From: Kordia sp. TARA_039_SRF
GTDB taxonomy: Bacteria > Bacteroidota > Bacteroidia > Flavobacteriales > Flavobacteriaceae
DNA: 64,000 nucleotides
Direction: 5' to 3'
Assembly: GCA_006383075.2 (NCBI GenBank)
Contig: SMNH02000011.1
Coordinates: forward strand, 86,854 to 150,853
Position numbers and translations under genes: made by a program
Shown here: one piece after another, positions 45,254-54,120 of the stretch
How positions within the stretch are numbered: the first letter of the stretch is position 1
Layout of the letters: each line of letters starts with the position of its first letter
The notes under the pieces: model-generated
Seen by the model: the letters and a program-made list of their open reading frames with translations, nothing else
What the model was told of the DNA's origin: nothing
Database searches by the model: none

Positions 45254-45922
45254 TTAAAAACGTTGCTTGAAGATTTCCTGAATTTTATCGTGTTGAATTT
45301 CTTGAAAATCTGAAATTACCATATTGGCAATACTATAATCCTGATTTTTAGAATGCTTGCTGTCATAACCCACACAAAAGATTCCCGCAGCATTTGCCGC
45401 TTTGATTCCGTTGGTAGAATCTTCTATCACCATACAATTAGCACGTTCATATCCTGTTGCCTGCGCTGCTTTTTCAAAGATTTCAGGATGTGGCTTGGAT
45501 TGTTGCAAATCGGCACCACTAAATTTGGCAATAAAATACTGATTCAAATTAAACCGCTCAAATACATTGTCAATCGTCATCATAGAAGCTGAAGAAGCAA
45601 GTACTAATTTAAGCTCGTTTTCATGATATTCTTTGATAATATCTAACACGCCATCAATAAGTTGCAAGCTGGAATCGTTGGCGAATAACTGTTTAAAGTT
45701 ATTTTGTTTGATGCGCATTAAAATTTCAGGAGCTTTTTTTACATCAAAATAATCGCTTAAATGTTTACAGATATTAATAGTCGATTGTCCTGTAAATGAT
45801 TCATACAATGCAGGCGACACTTCAATGCCGACTTCATCAAACATTTGATAAAATGCTTTGTGATGCAACGGTTCTGTATCCACAATGACGCCATCCATAT
45901 CAAATAAAACTCCTTGTAACAT
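45254..45922 (-). CDS. HAD-superfamily phosphatase/phosphomutase (beta-PGM-like)
   Basis: A 222-residue HAD hydrolase. Motif I is VLFDMDGVIVDTEPLHHKAF (nucleophile Asp8), motif II lies around LVLASSASMMTIDNVF, motif III is SKPHPEIFEKAAQATG, and motif IV is CMVIEDSTNGIKAANAAGIF. The alpha-helical cap (FTGQSTINICKHLSDYFD) fits the beta-phosphoglucomutase-like subgroup (family 3). The substrate is unknown; sugar phosphates are likely. Confidence 0.88.
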   Translation of the reverse strand: MLQGVLFDMDGVIVDTEPLHHKAFYQMFDEVGIEVSPALYESFTGQSTINICKHLSDYFDVKKAPEILMRIKQNNFKQLFANDSSLQLIDGVLDIIKEYHENELKLVLASSASMMTIDNVFERFNLNQYFIAKFSGADLQQSKPHPEIFEKAAQATGYERANCMVIEDSTNGIKAANAAGIFCVGYDSKHSKNQDYSIANMVISDFQEIQHDKIQEIFKQRF

Positions 45923-46051
45923 GCTTTTTTGTTTTGGGCGAATATACTAAAAAGTACCAGATTCTATTCTTGAATACCGTTAACAGAAAGTTATCATATA
46001 AGTGTGGAAGTTCTTTCAAAATACAATCCACACAATAAATAAAGAAAATAC

Positions 46052-46059
46052 TATCTTTG
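46052..46059 (+). promoter_or_regulatory. Probable -7 element for upp
   Basis: TATCTTTG matches TAnnTTTG exactly, 20 bases before the upp ATG. No clear -33 element is visible. Confidence 0.4.
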
Positions 46060-46079
46060 GCGCACTAAATAGTTGCGTT

Positions 46080-46733
46080 ATGACCATTCACAATTTCACT
46101 TCACAATCTTCCTTACTCAATCAATTTATTAGCGAACTTCGCGATATTTCTATTCAGAAAGATTCCATGCGCTTCCGAAGAAATATTGAGCGAGTTGGTG
46201 AAATTTTAAGTTATGAATGCAGTAAAACGCTTGAAAATACCACAGAAACTGTAACAACTCCTTTAGGAACGAAGGAAATGTTAGTACCCAAAAAAGATAT
46301 TGTAATTTGCTCCATTCTTCGAGCAGGTTTGCCATTACACCAAGGAATTTTAAATTATTTTGATCATGCAGAAAACGCCTTTGTTGCTGCCTATCGCGAC
46401 CATATTGACGACGGTGATGATTTTGAAATTGTGGTGAATTATATGGCATCACCTTCATTGGAAGGAAAAACCTTGTTGCTCGTAGATCCGATGTTAGCCA
46501 CAGGAAGAACCATGAAAAGTGTATATGATGTATTGTTAGAAAAAGGCACGCCGAAACAGCTACATATCATTTCCGTTTTAGGTTCTACCGAAGGTGTTGA
46601 TTTCGTAAAAAATAACTTTCCACAACAGACACATTTATGGATTGCTGCTGTAGACGAGCAATTGAACTCGCGTGGGTATATTGTGCCCGGATTGGGCGAT
46701 GCAGGCGATTTAGCGTATGGAATAAAAAGCTAA
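46080..46733 (+). CDS. upp: Uracil phosphoribosyltransferase
   Basis: The enzyme (217 aa) makes UMP from uracil and PRPP. The family motif ICSILRAGLPLHQGILNYF lies near 77, the PRPP loop LLVDPMLATGRTMKSV near 133, and the uracil-binding C-terminus GYIVPGLGDAGDLAYGIKS is present. The frame opens at 46002, but ATG 46080 gives the usual start MTIHNFTSQSSLLNQF. Its stop TAA is also the first base triplet of a palindromic repeat. Confidence 0.94.
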   Translation: MTIHNFTSQSSLLNQFISELRDISIQKDSMRFRRNIERVGEILSYECSKTLENTTETVTTPLGTKEMLVPKKDIVICSILRAGLPLHQGILNYFDHAENAFVAAYRDHIDDGDDFEIVVNYMASPSLEGKTLLLVDPMLATGRTMKSVYDVLLEKGTPKQLHIISVLGSTEGVDFVKNNFPQQTHLWIAAVDEQLNSRGYIVPGLGDAGDLAYGIKS

Positions 46734-46756
46734 TGCTAAGTCTGAGACTCGCATTA
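46731..46756. repeat. 26-bp palindromic element at the upp stop codon
   Basis: TAATGCTAAGTCTGAGACTCGCATTA, long arms TAATGC/GCATTA and GTCT/AGAC, one mismatch region between them. The first TAA is the upp stop. A related copy overlaps the stop of the gene at 47356. It could act as a bidirectional terminator between convergent genes. Confidence 0.7.
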
Positions 46757-46772
46757 ACTTTTAAAACTCCAG

Positions 46773-47246
46773 TTATTCTTTAGTAGTTTCTACTTTCAAA
46801 CGCTTAAAAATATATCGTGTGATGTAAATTCCTTTTCCATCTTTACTTCCCGCATCACTTTCTACGCCACTCACTACAAAAGCCAAATCCCAGCCTTCTT
46901 CAACCATCGTATTAATTTTTGATGTAATAAGTGCATCGTTGGCAGCTATGTTTTGAAAACGAATTCCTCCAAGATTGTAAAAATTTAGCAGTTTAGTTTC
47001 TTCAAAATTTTTGACGCGAATATCTTTTCGTTTCGATTTATTTCGAGAGTCATTTTCGCCGGAGCGATTTGAAGTGAATTTCGTGTAATCTCTATCTTCT
47101 GAAGCGGAAATCAATCGTGATCTTCCCAAGCCATTAGGTACAATAGATTCTACACTTGTGATGACTTTGTACTCAAATTTTTGTTGTGCATTTACGCTCA
47201 TTACGGACGCAAGGACTAAAAATCCTACTAATAATACTTTTTTCAT
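46773..47246 (-). CDS. Secreted protein of unknown function
   Basis: A 157-residue protein with signal peptide MKKVLLVGFLVLASVMSVNA followed by QQKFEYKVITSVESI. The C-terminal part has VEEGWDLAFVVSGVES and YITRYIFKRLK, a pattern of small periplasmic proteins with a DUF4177-like feel (xxWELVxVxxxxxxxxxYxFKR), which I rate only as a possibility. ATG 47246 is preferred over an upstream ATG at 47276, which would put ten extra residues before the signal. Confidence 0.68.
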   Translation of the reverse strand: MKKVLLVGFLVLASVMSVNAQQKFEYKVITSVESIVPNGLGRSRLISASEDRDYTKFTSNRSGENDSRNKSKRKDIRVKNFEETKLLNFYNLGGIRFQNIAANDALITSKINTMVEEGWDLAFVVSGVESDAGSKDGKGIYITRYIFKRLKVETTKE

Positions 47247-47337
47247 ACTGTTGTTTTGTAAGGTTTTATTTAACACAAATATGAAATTTAATTTTAAAAA
47301 ATAGAAATAAATTTAGATTTTATACAGATTGTTTACT

Positions 47338-47358
47338 GCGAGTCTGAGACTCGCATTA
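47338..47358. repeat. Palindromic element at the stop of the endonuclease gene
   Basis: GCGAGTCT-G-AGACTCGC, a perfect eight-base stem, then ATTA; on the minus strand TAA of the endonuclease stop leads directly into TGCGAGTCTCAGACTCGC. It is related to the element at 46731. Confidence 0.7.
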
Positions 47359-49308
47359 GCGAATTATAATTTTTTTGGTAATCATTTTTCCGTCCGAAAT
47401 AATTTTAGCCAAATACACGCCACTTTGCAAGTTTAGCGGAATTTGTGTCGTTCCCGAGAATTGATTGGTTTGCAATTTTCGTCCGTCAACCGAAAAAATT
47501 TCGATAGAAGCTTCTTGTTCAATTCCTGCGATTGTAATGTGATTTTTTGCAGGATTTGGATATAGTTTGATGGTTTCTGCCGTAAATTCTTCTGTAGACA
47601 ATGGTTGTTGCCACGCTACTCCGATTTGATTTCCCCAAAGATGCTCTACCAATTCAGGATGATCGATAAACGGATTTCTATTGAATTGCCATGTATACAC
47701 TACATTGTTACGATTCATTTCAAAATCATCTGGTGGATCGTTTCGATGCCAGTCTAACAGTGTTACCAAATCCCCAATTTGTCCTGTAGTTGATGGAAAA
47801 CCATTTTCTACAGACAATCCATTGTAACGAACTGCCAAGAAAAAGATACTTCGTGCTACATCACCACGAAAGCTTCCTGCTGTTCCTGTGGGTCCTGTGT
47901 ATTGTCCATAATGCTGATTTCCTCTCGAACTATTTTCTGGTCCATCCGCCGCGCGCAACGCATGTCCGTCTGAGTTTCCATGTCGCAATGAATCGGCTCT
48001 AGTTACCCAAAAAACATCTCTTCCATCAGCAACATCATCCGCTTCAATGCTGTTATAGCCAGCAAGTGAACGTGGAAACGTATGTTCTCTGTTCCAAGTT
48101 CCTGTATTATTAGAACCCGATTGTACATCGAGCTTGGCTCTTCCCTGCTCTGTATATACTAGCCAAACTTGATTGCTATTTGCTGGATTTTGATCTGCTT
48201 CGCGCAGAATGTCATATACATCTGCATAGGTTTGTGCTCTTACCACCGCAGGATCAGCGATAATGGTTTGCATGGCGTCTCTTAAATTCATGTCTGCTAA
48301 ACCATCCATTGTATCATAATAACCGCTTGGTGCAGTACTTGCTACAACGCCAAACGTAGGATTTAAAGGCGTTCCGAAAGGCGCCACTGTAAAGTCATCA
48401 TCAACGGCACGAATTAAAACTTCGTCATTTAAAATGATGTATTCAACTGAAAAATTGTCGACTAAATCTATAATGAGTTCTTCATCGCCTTCGTCCAAGG
48501 TATCATCTACAATTGTGATATTTGTTGTGATGGAATTTTGTCCAGTTGGAATGGTTACCGTTGTTGATCCCGTAAAGTCAGTAGTATCAAAAGTACCATT
48601 GTCAAGCGTGAAGGTAATGTCCAAGTTAGACGAAACTGGCATTTCCGTAGTAAATTCTATCGTAAACGTATCGCCTTCGTTGTATTGGTCGTTAGCTACG
48701 TTGATGGCAATTCCGTTAAGAACAATTCCACTTCCGTCATTGAGTTGTCGCGGAGTTGGTGTTGCTGTAAAGTATGTTCCGTCCGTTTCGTTACGTTGAA
48801 TAGAGTTTGTATTGTTGTTTCCGCCTTCGCTGATTTGTTCAGTCAAACCTAATAAACTTAGCAATCCTACATCGTCAGCTTCTCCCGTATCGTATACAAT
48901 TGCGTCAATGAGATTTGTAGTTGTAGCTTGTGTGCCTTGCGGAAAATCGAATCCATTTGCTTGATAAATTGCCACAGCATCTGCACCATTTTGAATGACA
49001 TTGCTACCAATGAGAAGTTGTGGAACAGGCGAAACCGTGTTGCTTCCAATCAATAATAAACCATTGACATCTGTGGTTTGTCCGTCCAAATCTAATGCAA
49101 AATAACTACTGTCATTTCCTGAAGTGGAACCATTAAAAAGTACCAATACATAACCATCTAGCAAGAAGTTTGGAGTATCAGATTTGAGTTCTATAAATTC
49201 TCCTGTATCAGTTCCTGGTGTGTCACAGTCAATTTCATTAATGACAACTTGACTTATGGCAAATTGAGAAACGAATAGTAAAAAGAGAAGGGTAAATATT
49301 TTGTTCAT
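47356..49308 (-). CDS. Secreted endonuclease I-family protein with lamin-tail, Calx-beta and T9SS domains
   Basis: A 650-residue secreted protein: signal MNKIFTLLFLLFVSQFAISQ, a lamin-tail-like domain (VVINEIDCDTPGTDTGEFIE, about 21-190), a Calx-beta domain (YNEGDTFTIEFTTE ... DDTLDEGDEELIIDLVD, about 205-290), then endonuclease I (EndA-like). The EndoI motif WNREHTFPRS at 405-414 supplies the general-base His, and a metal Asn lies further on. The end has YPNPAKNHITI and SGVYLAKIISDGKMITKKIIIR, a T9SS type A sorting domain. It may degrade extracellular DNA for nutrients. Its role is independent of the glucan locus upstream. Confidence 0.9.
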   Translation of the reverse strand: MNKIFTLLFLLFVSQFAISQVVINEIDCDTPGTDTGEFIELKSDTPNFLLDGYVLVLFNGSTSGNDSSYFALDLDGQTTDVNGLLLIGSNTVSPVPQLLIGSNVIQNGADAVAIYQANGFDFPQGTQATTTNLIDAIVYDTGEADDVGLLSLLGLTEQISEGGNNNTNSIQRNETDGTYFTATPTPRQLNDGSGIVLNGIAINVANDQYNEGDTFTIEFTTEMPVSSNLDITFTLDNGTFDTTDFTGSTTVTIPTGQNSITTNITIVDDTLDEGDEELIIDLVDNFSVEYIILNDEVLIRAVDDDFTVAPFGTPLNPTFGVVASTAPSGYYDTMDGLADMNLRDAMQTIIADPAVVRAQTYADVYDILREADQNPANSNQVWLVYTEQGRAKLDVQSGSNNTGTWNREHTFPRSLAGYNSIEADDVADGRDVFWVTRADSLRHGNSDGHALRAADGPENSSRGNQHYGQYTGPTGTAGSFRGDVARSIFFLAVRYNGLSVENGFPSTTGQIGDLVTLLDWHRNDPPDDFEMNRNNVVYTWQFNRNPFIDHPELVEHLWGNQIGVAWQQPLSTEEFTAETIKLYPNPAKNHITIAGIEQEASIEIFSVDGRKLQTNQFSGTTQIPLNLQSGVYLAKIISDGKMITKKIIIR

Positions 49309-49429
49309 TATGCTACTTTTGGCAAAAGTACAATAATCGCTGTATAAAATGTTATTTGTCAGCAGATTTCATCACAAATTAACCAAATGATTACAATGGA
49401 AGTCTTGTAAAATATTGTTGTAAGCGTTT

Positions 49430-50428
49430 TTAACGACTGGTATCACCAATAGTAATCGTTGTATTCAGAACAATATCACTCACAGGAATTTCTTCTTGTT
49501 TCGATTCTAGTCGTTGTAATAATATTTTGGCAGTTTGTTTGCCTATTTCTTGTGGATGTTGGTCGATGTAAGATATTTTTGGATAGCTGAGATCGTTTTG
49601 AACAGCATTTACATAGCCAATTAAGGATACTTCTTTTCCTGGCGTAATTCCTTGTTTTTGAAGTAAGGCGTTGCACAACAGTGTTGCATTGATGTCTGCC
49701 GCGATAAGACCGTCTATATGTTCTTGTTTAAGAGTTTCTTCTAGCGTATGCTTTAACTCTTGCAAATCTTCAAACGCAATGACTGTTGGATTGTTGGTTT
49801 GTGATACATATCCTTCTTCTCTGGATCTTCCGACAATTAGTGTTGGAATGGACGATACAAAAGCGATATTTTTACAATTGTTTCCTTCTAAATATTTGTA
49901 AGCACTGACAATACTTTCGTAGTCGTTGACTTGTACTGCGTCAAATCCGAGTGGTTGCATTGGAATACGATCAAATAATACGAGCGGAATCCCTTTTTGC
50001 TTGATGCTGATAATATGGTCAAACGTTTTCTTTTTGTTGGTTTCTTCAGCGATACAGATGAGTATTCCGTCTACATTTCCTTTGGAGAAAAAGTCTAAAC
50101 ATTCTTTTTCTTTTTCCAGACTTTCGTTGCTAAAAAACGTAATAATATTGTATTTGGATGAACTTACCAATTCGTCAATTCCTTTTAATACGGAAGCGAA
50201 GAAAGGATTTTCAATATTGGGTACAATGACTCCTATTTGCATGGTCTTTTGCTTTTGCAATCGCACTGCAATAGGATTTGGAGAATAACCTCGAAGTTTG
50301 GCAAGATTTTTTACACGTTCTTTGGTTTGTTCGCTAATTTCCTCACTATCGTTTAAAGATTTTGACACCGTAGAAACTGAGATATTCAATTCTTTTGCTA
50401 GTGATTTTAAAGAAACTACGTTTTTCAT
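49430..50428 (-). CDS. LacI-family transcriptional regulator
   Basis: A 332-residue LacI/GalR regulator. The N-terminal helix-turn-helix is SLKSLAKELNISVSTVSKSL with DSEEISEQTKERVKNLA, hinge LRGYSPNPIAVRLQKQKT, and a periplasmic-binding-protein-like sensor (IGVIVPNIENPFFASVLKGI, near 68-90). Effector residues near the C-terminus (SLIGYVNAVQNDLSYPKISYIDQHPQEIG) fit sugar-phosphate or sugar binding. Position at the end of the glucan locus suggests it controls the locus in response to glucose or a glucan fragment. Confidence 0.9.
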   Translation of the reverse strand: MKNVVSLKSLAKELNISVSTVSKSLNDSEEISEQTKERVKNLAKLRGYSPNPIAVRLQKQKTMQIGVIVPNIENPFFASVLKGIDELVSSSKYNIITFFSNESLEKEKECLDFFSKGNVDGILICIAEETNKKKTFDHIISIKQKGIPLVLFDRIPMQPLGFDAVQVNDYESIVSAYKYLEGNNCKNIAFVSSIPTLIVGRSREEGYVSQTNNPTVIAFEDLQELKHTLEETLKQEHIDGLIAADINATLLCNALLQKQGITPGKEVSLIGYVNAVQNDLSYPKISYIDQHPQEIGKQTAKILLQRLESKQEEIPVSDIVLNTTITIGDTSR

Positions 50429-50481
50429 AGGTTGTTTGTATTTGATTCGAACTGTGTTATAATCTTGCGACTTATGTATTT

Positions 50482-50517
50482 AAAAAAAGTGTGTCTATTT
50501 TCATAAACACACTTTTT
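50482..50517 (-). terminator. Intrinsic terminator after the CBM-like T9SS gene
   Basis: On the minus strand AAAAAGTGTGT pairs with ACACACTTTTT, 12-base loop, followed by TTAAAT. It lies between the T9SS gene stop (50532) and the LacI start (50428), so LacI probably has its own promoter. Confidence 0.8.
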
Positions 50518-50531
50518 ATGTTTTTGTATGA

Positions 50532-51494
50532 TTAATTTTTTACTAATTTCACACTACTTGTACCATTGTCAGTACTAATTTTAGCAAAATAAATTCCGTT
50601 TTGCAATCCTGTTCCATCAATAACCGTTTGTGATGTTTTTGGAGAAGAAGTTAACACTTGTCTTCCCGAAATATCAAAGACTTCGATGGTATTGATGATT
50701 ACGTTATCTGTGACAATATTCCACGAACTGTTTGTTGGATTTGGATAGGTTTTGAACGAAGCTGGCGTAAATTCTTCCGTGCTTAATGTACTTCCTTCCG
50801 TTGCCCAAACATAGTTTCTAGACTGTTGTCCTGTAACATTGATATATCGATTTGTGAATCCGCCGTTGGTTACTGTGCCAGCATCTCCATCTACGAAATT
50901 CTCTTGATCTGTCCAGTTATCCACTTGAAACTTAAATTCTGTATATGCTTCTGGAAGTGGCAAAGTAACAGACCACATTCCGCCACCCATATCTGTCAAT
51001 GGATTAGACAACCCATCCCAACCATTGAATTGACCACTGATGTACACTGTGGTAAATGAACCTCCGTAACCACTCATATCTACGTTGAACGTAGTGTCGT
51101 GCGGTCCTGGATTTCCGTCATCGTAGCAAACACTAAACGTTGGCGTATCTAATGTCATGGCGCCGTTTACTTCTACAATTCGGTTTACGAATCCGCCATC
51201 AGTAACTGTACAAGCATCGCCTGTAGTAAAGTTTTCTTGGTCTGTCCAGTTATCAAGGGTAAATTTGTATTGGTATTCACCAGCAGGAAGATTGATGGTA
51301 GCTGACCACATTCCGCCGCCCATATCGGTCATCGGATTGGCATCTCCACTCCAACCATTCAATTCTCCACTTACATATACCGTTGTAAATGAACCTCCAT
51401 AGCTACTCATGTCTACACTAAAAGTAACGTCGTTTTGTGCTACACTTGCGTAACTAATTAACAATAATGCAATAAAAAAGTAAAGTTTCTTCAT
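50532..51494 (-). CDS. Surface glycan-binding protein with two CBM48/20-like modules and T9SS tail
   Basis: A 320-residue secreted protein: signal MKKLYFFIALLLISYASVAQ, two copies of a roughly 100-residue module (about 21-115 and 130-230), then a T9SS type A domain (LSTEEFTPASFKTYPNPTNS ... IYFAKISTDNGTSSVKLVKN). Each module has FxVDMSxYGGSFTTVYxSGxxNGW, then PxTDMGGGMWSxTxxLP and FKFxxDNWTDQENFxxGD, matching the strand pattern of starch/glycogen-binding-like CBM48 modules. In this locus they may bind beta-glucan, which is inference. The two modules are nearly identical in motif positions, a recent duplication. Confidence 0.82.
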   Translation of the reverse strand: MKKLYFFIALLLISYASVAQNDVTFSVDMSSYGGSFTTVYVSGELNGWSGDANPMTDMGGGMWSATINLPAGEYQYKFTLDNWTDQENFTTGDACTVTDGGFVNRIVEVNGAMTLDTPTFSVCYDDGNPGPHDTTFNVDMSGYGGSFTTVYISGQFNGWDGLSNPLTDMGGGMWSVTLPLPEAYTEFKFQVDNWTDQENFVDGDAGTVTNGGFTNRYINVTGQQSRNYVWATEGSTLSTEEFTPASFKTYPNPTNSSWNIVTDNVIINTIEVFDISGRQVLTSSPKTSQTVIDGTGLQNGIYFAKISTDNGTSSVKLVKN

Positions 51495-51558
51495 ACTTTA
51501 TAGGGTTTTAAGTTAAAAGAATTATATAGTATCAAATATATTACTTTATTTTTTATAT

Positions 51559-51596
51559 AAAAGTGAGTTTGCTAATACAGCAAACTCACTTTGTTT
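51559..51596 (-). terminator. Intrinsic terminator after the second T9SS gene
   Basis: AAGTGAGTTTGCT (51561-51573) pairs perfectly with AGCAAACTCACTT (51579-51591), five-base loop, flanked by A and T runs. It lies just after the stop of the gene at 51612. Confidence 0.85.
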
Positions 51597-51611
51597 TATA
51601 CTATGTATGAA

Positions 51612-53216
51612 TTAGTTTTTAACGAGTTTTACACTGCTAGTTCCTTTATCAGTACTGATTCTAGCAAAATAGATTCCTCCTTGTAAGTTAGTTCCATCAA
51701 TGGTAGCACGTGTTGTTTTTGGCTCCATTGTCAATACTTGTCTTCCAGCAATGTCATACACCGCAATCGTGTTGATTACCGTATCATCTGTCACAACGTT
51801 CCACGCATCATTTGTAGGGTTTGGATACGTTTTGAATGATGAAGAATTGAATTCTTCTGTACTCAACACCGTATTTTTATGAAGGTAAATGTTATCATAC
51901 CAAACATTTGTCAAATTAGCTGTTGTGATTCCTATCTGAGCAATATCACTTCTTGTAAGACTTCCTGCTACAACACCTCCTAAAGAAGTAATGTCAATAT
52001 CAACTGAAACCCAAGTTCCTGCTACAATTGCTGGTGTTGTTCCTGTATTGATGTTTACTTCTAAAGCAGAAGCCTCTCCTCCACCGCCAGCAAAATCAAC
52101 TAATTTCACATTAAATACATCACCTGTTAAATCCACATCGTCTGTATAGAAATCAAAGTGTAAATAGGTAAAGTCAGTTAGGTTTTGTCGGTTTGTAGAA
52201 AAATCGATTCCTTGACAAGGAATACCAGAATTCTTTTTGAATGTATTATTGCCATCTATTTGTACTTCTGTGATTGCTGAGCCACACCAACCTGCATCGT
52301 ACGTATTTACGGCTATGTTAGGATATGCATCACTGTAAATAGAAACTACATCTGCTGCTGGTCTGTTTGGTGGCTGTGGTGCTGCTGTTGCTGGTCCACT
52401 GATTTCAAAAGATACTGTATATGTTTCCATAACCATTCCATTTTGAGAAGTCACAACTACTGTTGCATCTCCAGGTACTCCAGGCGCTTGTGTAATGTTT
52501 GTAGTCGCTGCAGGATCTGTTGTTGTTACACTTGTAATTTGAGGTGCCGTTGTTGTTCCTGGTGCTAGACCAACTGTGTAATTATAAACTCCTGATCCAA
52601 ATCCTGAAACTGTTGCTCCGTCTATTTGTAAGTCACTTAGCGTAGCATCTGAACCTGCTGCTGTTGGGTTTTTCCAAAAATATACGTTATCTAAGTAAAT
52701 ATCGACAGGTACAGTACTTCCTGGCCCATTAGCCGCAAATTTCATTTGAAAAACGCTATCCCATGTCATTCCTGTAAAAGCAGATTTTGGAATATCAACA
52801 CTTGTCCATGTTCCAGATGTATATGCAATTGAAACTAATGTTTCTCCAACACCTGAACCATTATTGATTGGACTTACTTGAATATCTGTAGCTCCTGGGC
52901 TAGCAGATGTCCAAATATCAATATGTAAGAACTCCATTTGTGAAGCATCGGTAGTTGTTACTTCTGTCCCTTGATAGTTAAAGTTAGGATATGCTAATAA
53001 AAACTGTCCTGTTCCTGGATCATAATTTGGATTAACTTGCATGTGACCCGACTGTCCCCAGTTTGGGTCATAGTTCGTTGCAATATTTGTGTAGGTATCA
53101 CCATACACAGAAATCACATCTACAGCATCGTTTGTTGGTGCAGAAGGATTTGTTGTTGGTTGTGCAAACGCTAATGAGGTCATCAATAGCATACACAAAA
53201 ATGTAATTTTCTTCAT
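51612..53216 (-). CDS. Surface glycan-binding protein with T9SS tail
   Basis: A 534-residue secreted protein: signal MKKITFLCMLLMTSLAFAQ, then a beta-sandwich domain starting NDAVDVISVYGDTYTNIATN (about 28-190), a cadherin-like b-sandwich (DATLSDLQIDGATVSGFGSGVYNYTV, about 195-280), and a second carbohydrate-binding-like domain starting ADVVSIYSDAYPNIAVNTYD (about 290-450). Both end with VWYDNIYLHKN or LDNVYFWKN. A T9SS type A domain follows (FKTYPNPTNDAWNVV ... KLVKN). Domains of this kind occur in laminarin-related proteins of marine Bacteroidetes. It likely captures beta-glucan at the cell surface. Confidence 0.82.
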   Translation of the reverse strand: MKKITFLCMLLMTSLAFAQPTTNPSAPTNDAVDVISVYGDTYTNIATNYDPNWGQSGHMQVNPNYDPGTGQFLLAYPNFNYQGTEVTTTDASQMEFLHIDIWTSASPGATDIQVSPINNGSGVGETLVSIAYTSGTWTSVDIPKSAFTGMTWDSVFQMKFAANGPGSTVPVDIYLDNVYFWKNPTAAGSDATLSDLQIDGATVSGFGSGVYNYTVGLAPGTTTAPQITSVTTTDPAATTNITQAPGVPGDATVVVTSQNGMVMETYTVSFEISGPATAAPQPPNRPAADVVSIYSDAYPNIAVNTYDAGWCGSAITEVQIDGNNTFKKNSGIPCQGIDFSTNRQNLTDFTYLHFDFYTDDVDLTGDVFNVKLVDFAGGGGEASALEVNINTGTTPAIVAGTWVSVDIDITSLGGVVAGSLTRSDIAQIGITTANLTNVWYDNIYLHKNTVLSTEEFNSSSFKTYPNPTNDAWNVVTDDTVINTIAVYDIAGRQVLTMEPKTTRATIDGTNLQGGIYFARISTDKGTSSVKLVKN

Positions 53217-53226
53217 AATAGTTTAT

Positions 53227-54111
53227 TTAAAATTTGAATTGTTCATGTTTGTCCCAAAGTCCCCAATATGCGCCAACATCACCTTCACTTCCTACTTTCC
53301 ACGATTCGTCAAAAGAGGAAAAGTAAAAGATTTCAATGTCTTCTTCTTGAGCCCATCTTTGAGTATTTATAAAATATTTAATTGCATTTGTGTTTGATGG
53401 ATACGCGCCTTCTAAGCTTGTTCCATTGTTGGGCCATCCAGTTTCTGTAATGATGACCTTTTTTCCATTTGCTGCGCGCAATGCTCGATTGTACATATCT
53501 TTTACATACAGCAATGAATAATCTTGATCGCAACCTTCCCAAAACGGATAACAATTGGCTAGGATAACATCACAAGCTTCCGTTATTTCTGGGCGTTCTA
53601 TGAATTCATAATACGCATCTACGTAACCCACGGGAATTCCGTTGAGGTCTTTTTTAGTATCATAAATGAATTGTAACAGTTCTTCTTCTGTTAAATCGCC
53701 TCGATACATGACTTCATTTCCAACGCCTGCAATGTCTACACAATCTTTTTTTGCAAGATTGATTAGTCCTTCAATTTCAGCTTCGTTCATTTCAGGATTG
53801 TCTCCCAACCAAGCACCAACTAAGGTTTTCATGCCCATTTCCTTTGCGATTTCAGGAATTAATTCATTGCCTTCTGTGCAAGAAAATGAACGTACCCAAT
53901 TGGTGTAAGGTTTTATAATTTCTAAGCGACGTCTTATTTGTTGCTCAGAGAGTGTATCTCCTGGCTCTTGCCCTTCTACATACGGACTGAAACACATGCC
54001 ATGCATTCCTGCTTGGAGTGTTTTACGCCATAGTGTTTTTAGTTCTTCATAGGAATATCCTTCGAATTCTAAAGCGGCTAGTGAAAAGAATTTTTCTTTA
54101 CGTAGAGACAT
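53227..54111 (-). CDS. Cytoplasmic GH17-family beta-glucanase, copy 1
   Basis: A 294-residue GH17-type glycosidase without any signal peptide (MSLRKEKFFSLAALEFEG). The catalytic acid is Glu133 in AGVGNEVMYRG and the nucleophile Glu223 in IITETGWPNNG. DAYYEF, ANCYPFWEG and YFSSFDESWKVGSEG are typical GH17 barrel motifs. It matches the next gene closely. Acting on beta-1,3-glucan oligosaccharides in the cytoplasm is inferred. The neighbouring MFS transporter would supply them. Confidence 0.88.
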   Translation of the reverse strand: MSLRKEKFFSLAALEFEGYSYEELKTLWRKTLQAGMHGMCFSPYVEGQEPGDTLSEQQIRRRLEIIKPYTNWVRSFSCTEGNELIPEIAKEMGMKTLVGAWLGDNPEMNEAEIEGLINLAKKDCVDIAGVGNEVMYRGDLTEEELLQFIYDTKKDLNGIPVGYVDAYYEFIERPEITEACDVILANCYPFWEGCDQDYSLLYVKDMYNRALRAANGKKVIITETGWPNNGTSLEGAYPSNTNAIKYFINTQRWAQEEDIEIFYFSSFDESWKVGSEGDVGAYWGLWDKHEQFKF

Positions 54112-54120
54112 ATTTTTTGT

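Noticed and set aside
49416..49433. A LacI-operator-like sequence TTGTAAGCGTTTTTAA near the lacI stop
   Set aside because: Only six of nine half-site positions match the other arm, and it lies at the 3' end of the regulator gene rather than at a locus promoter.
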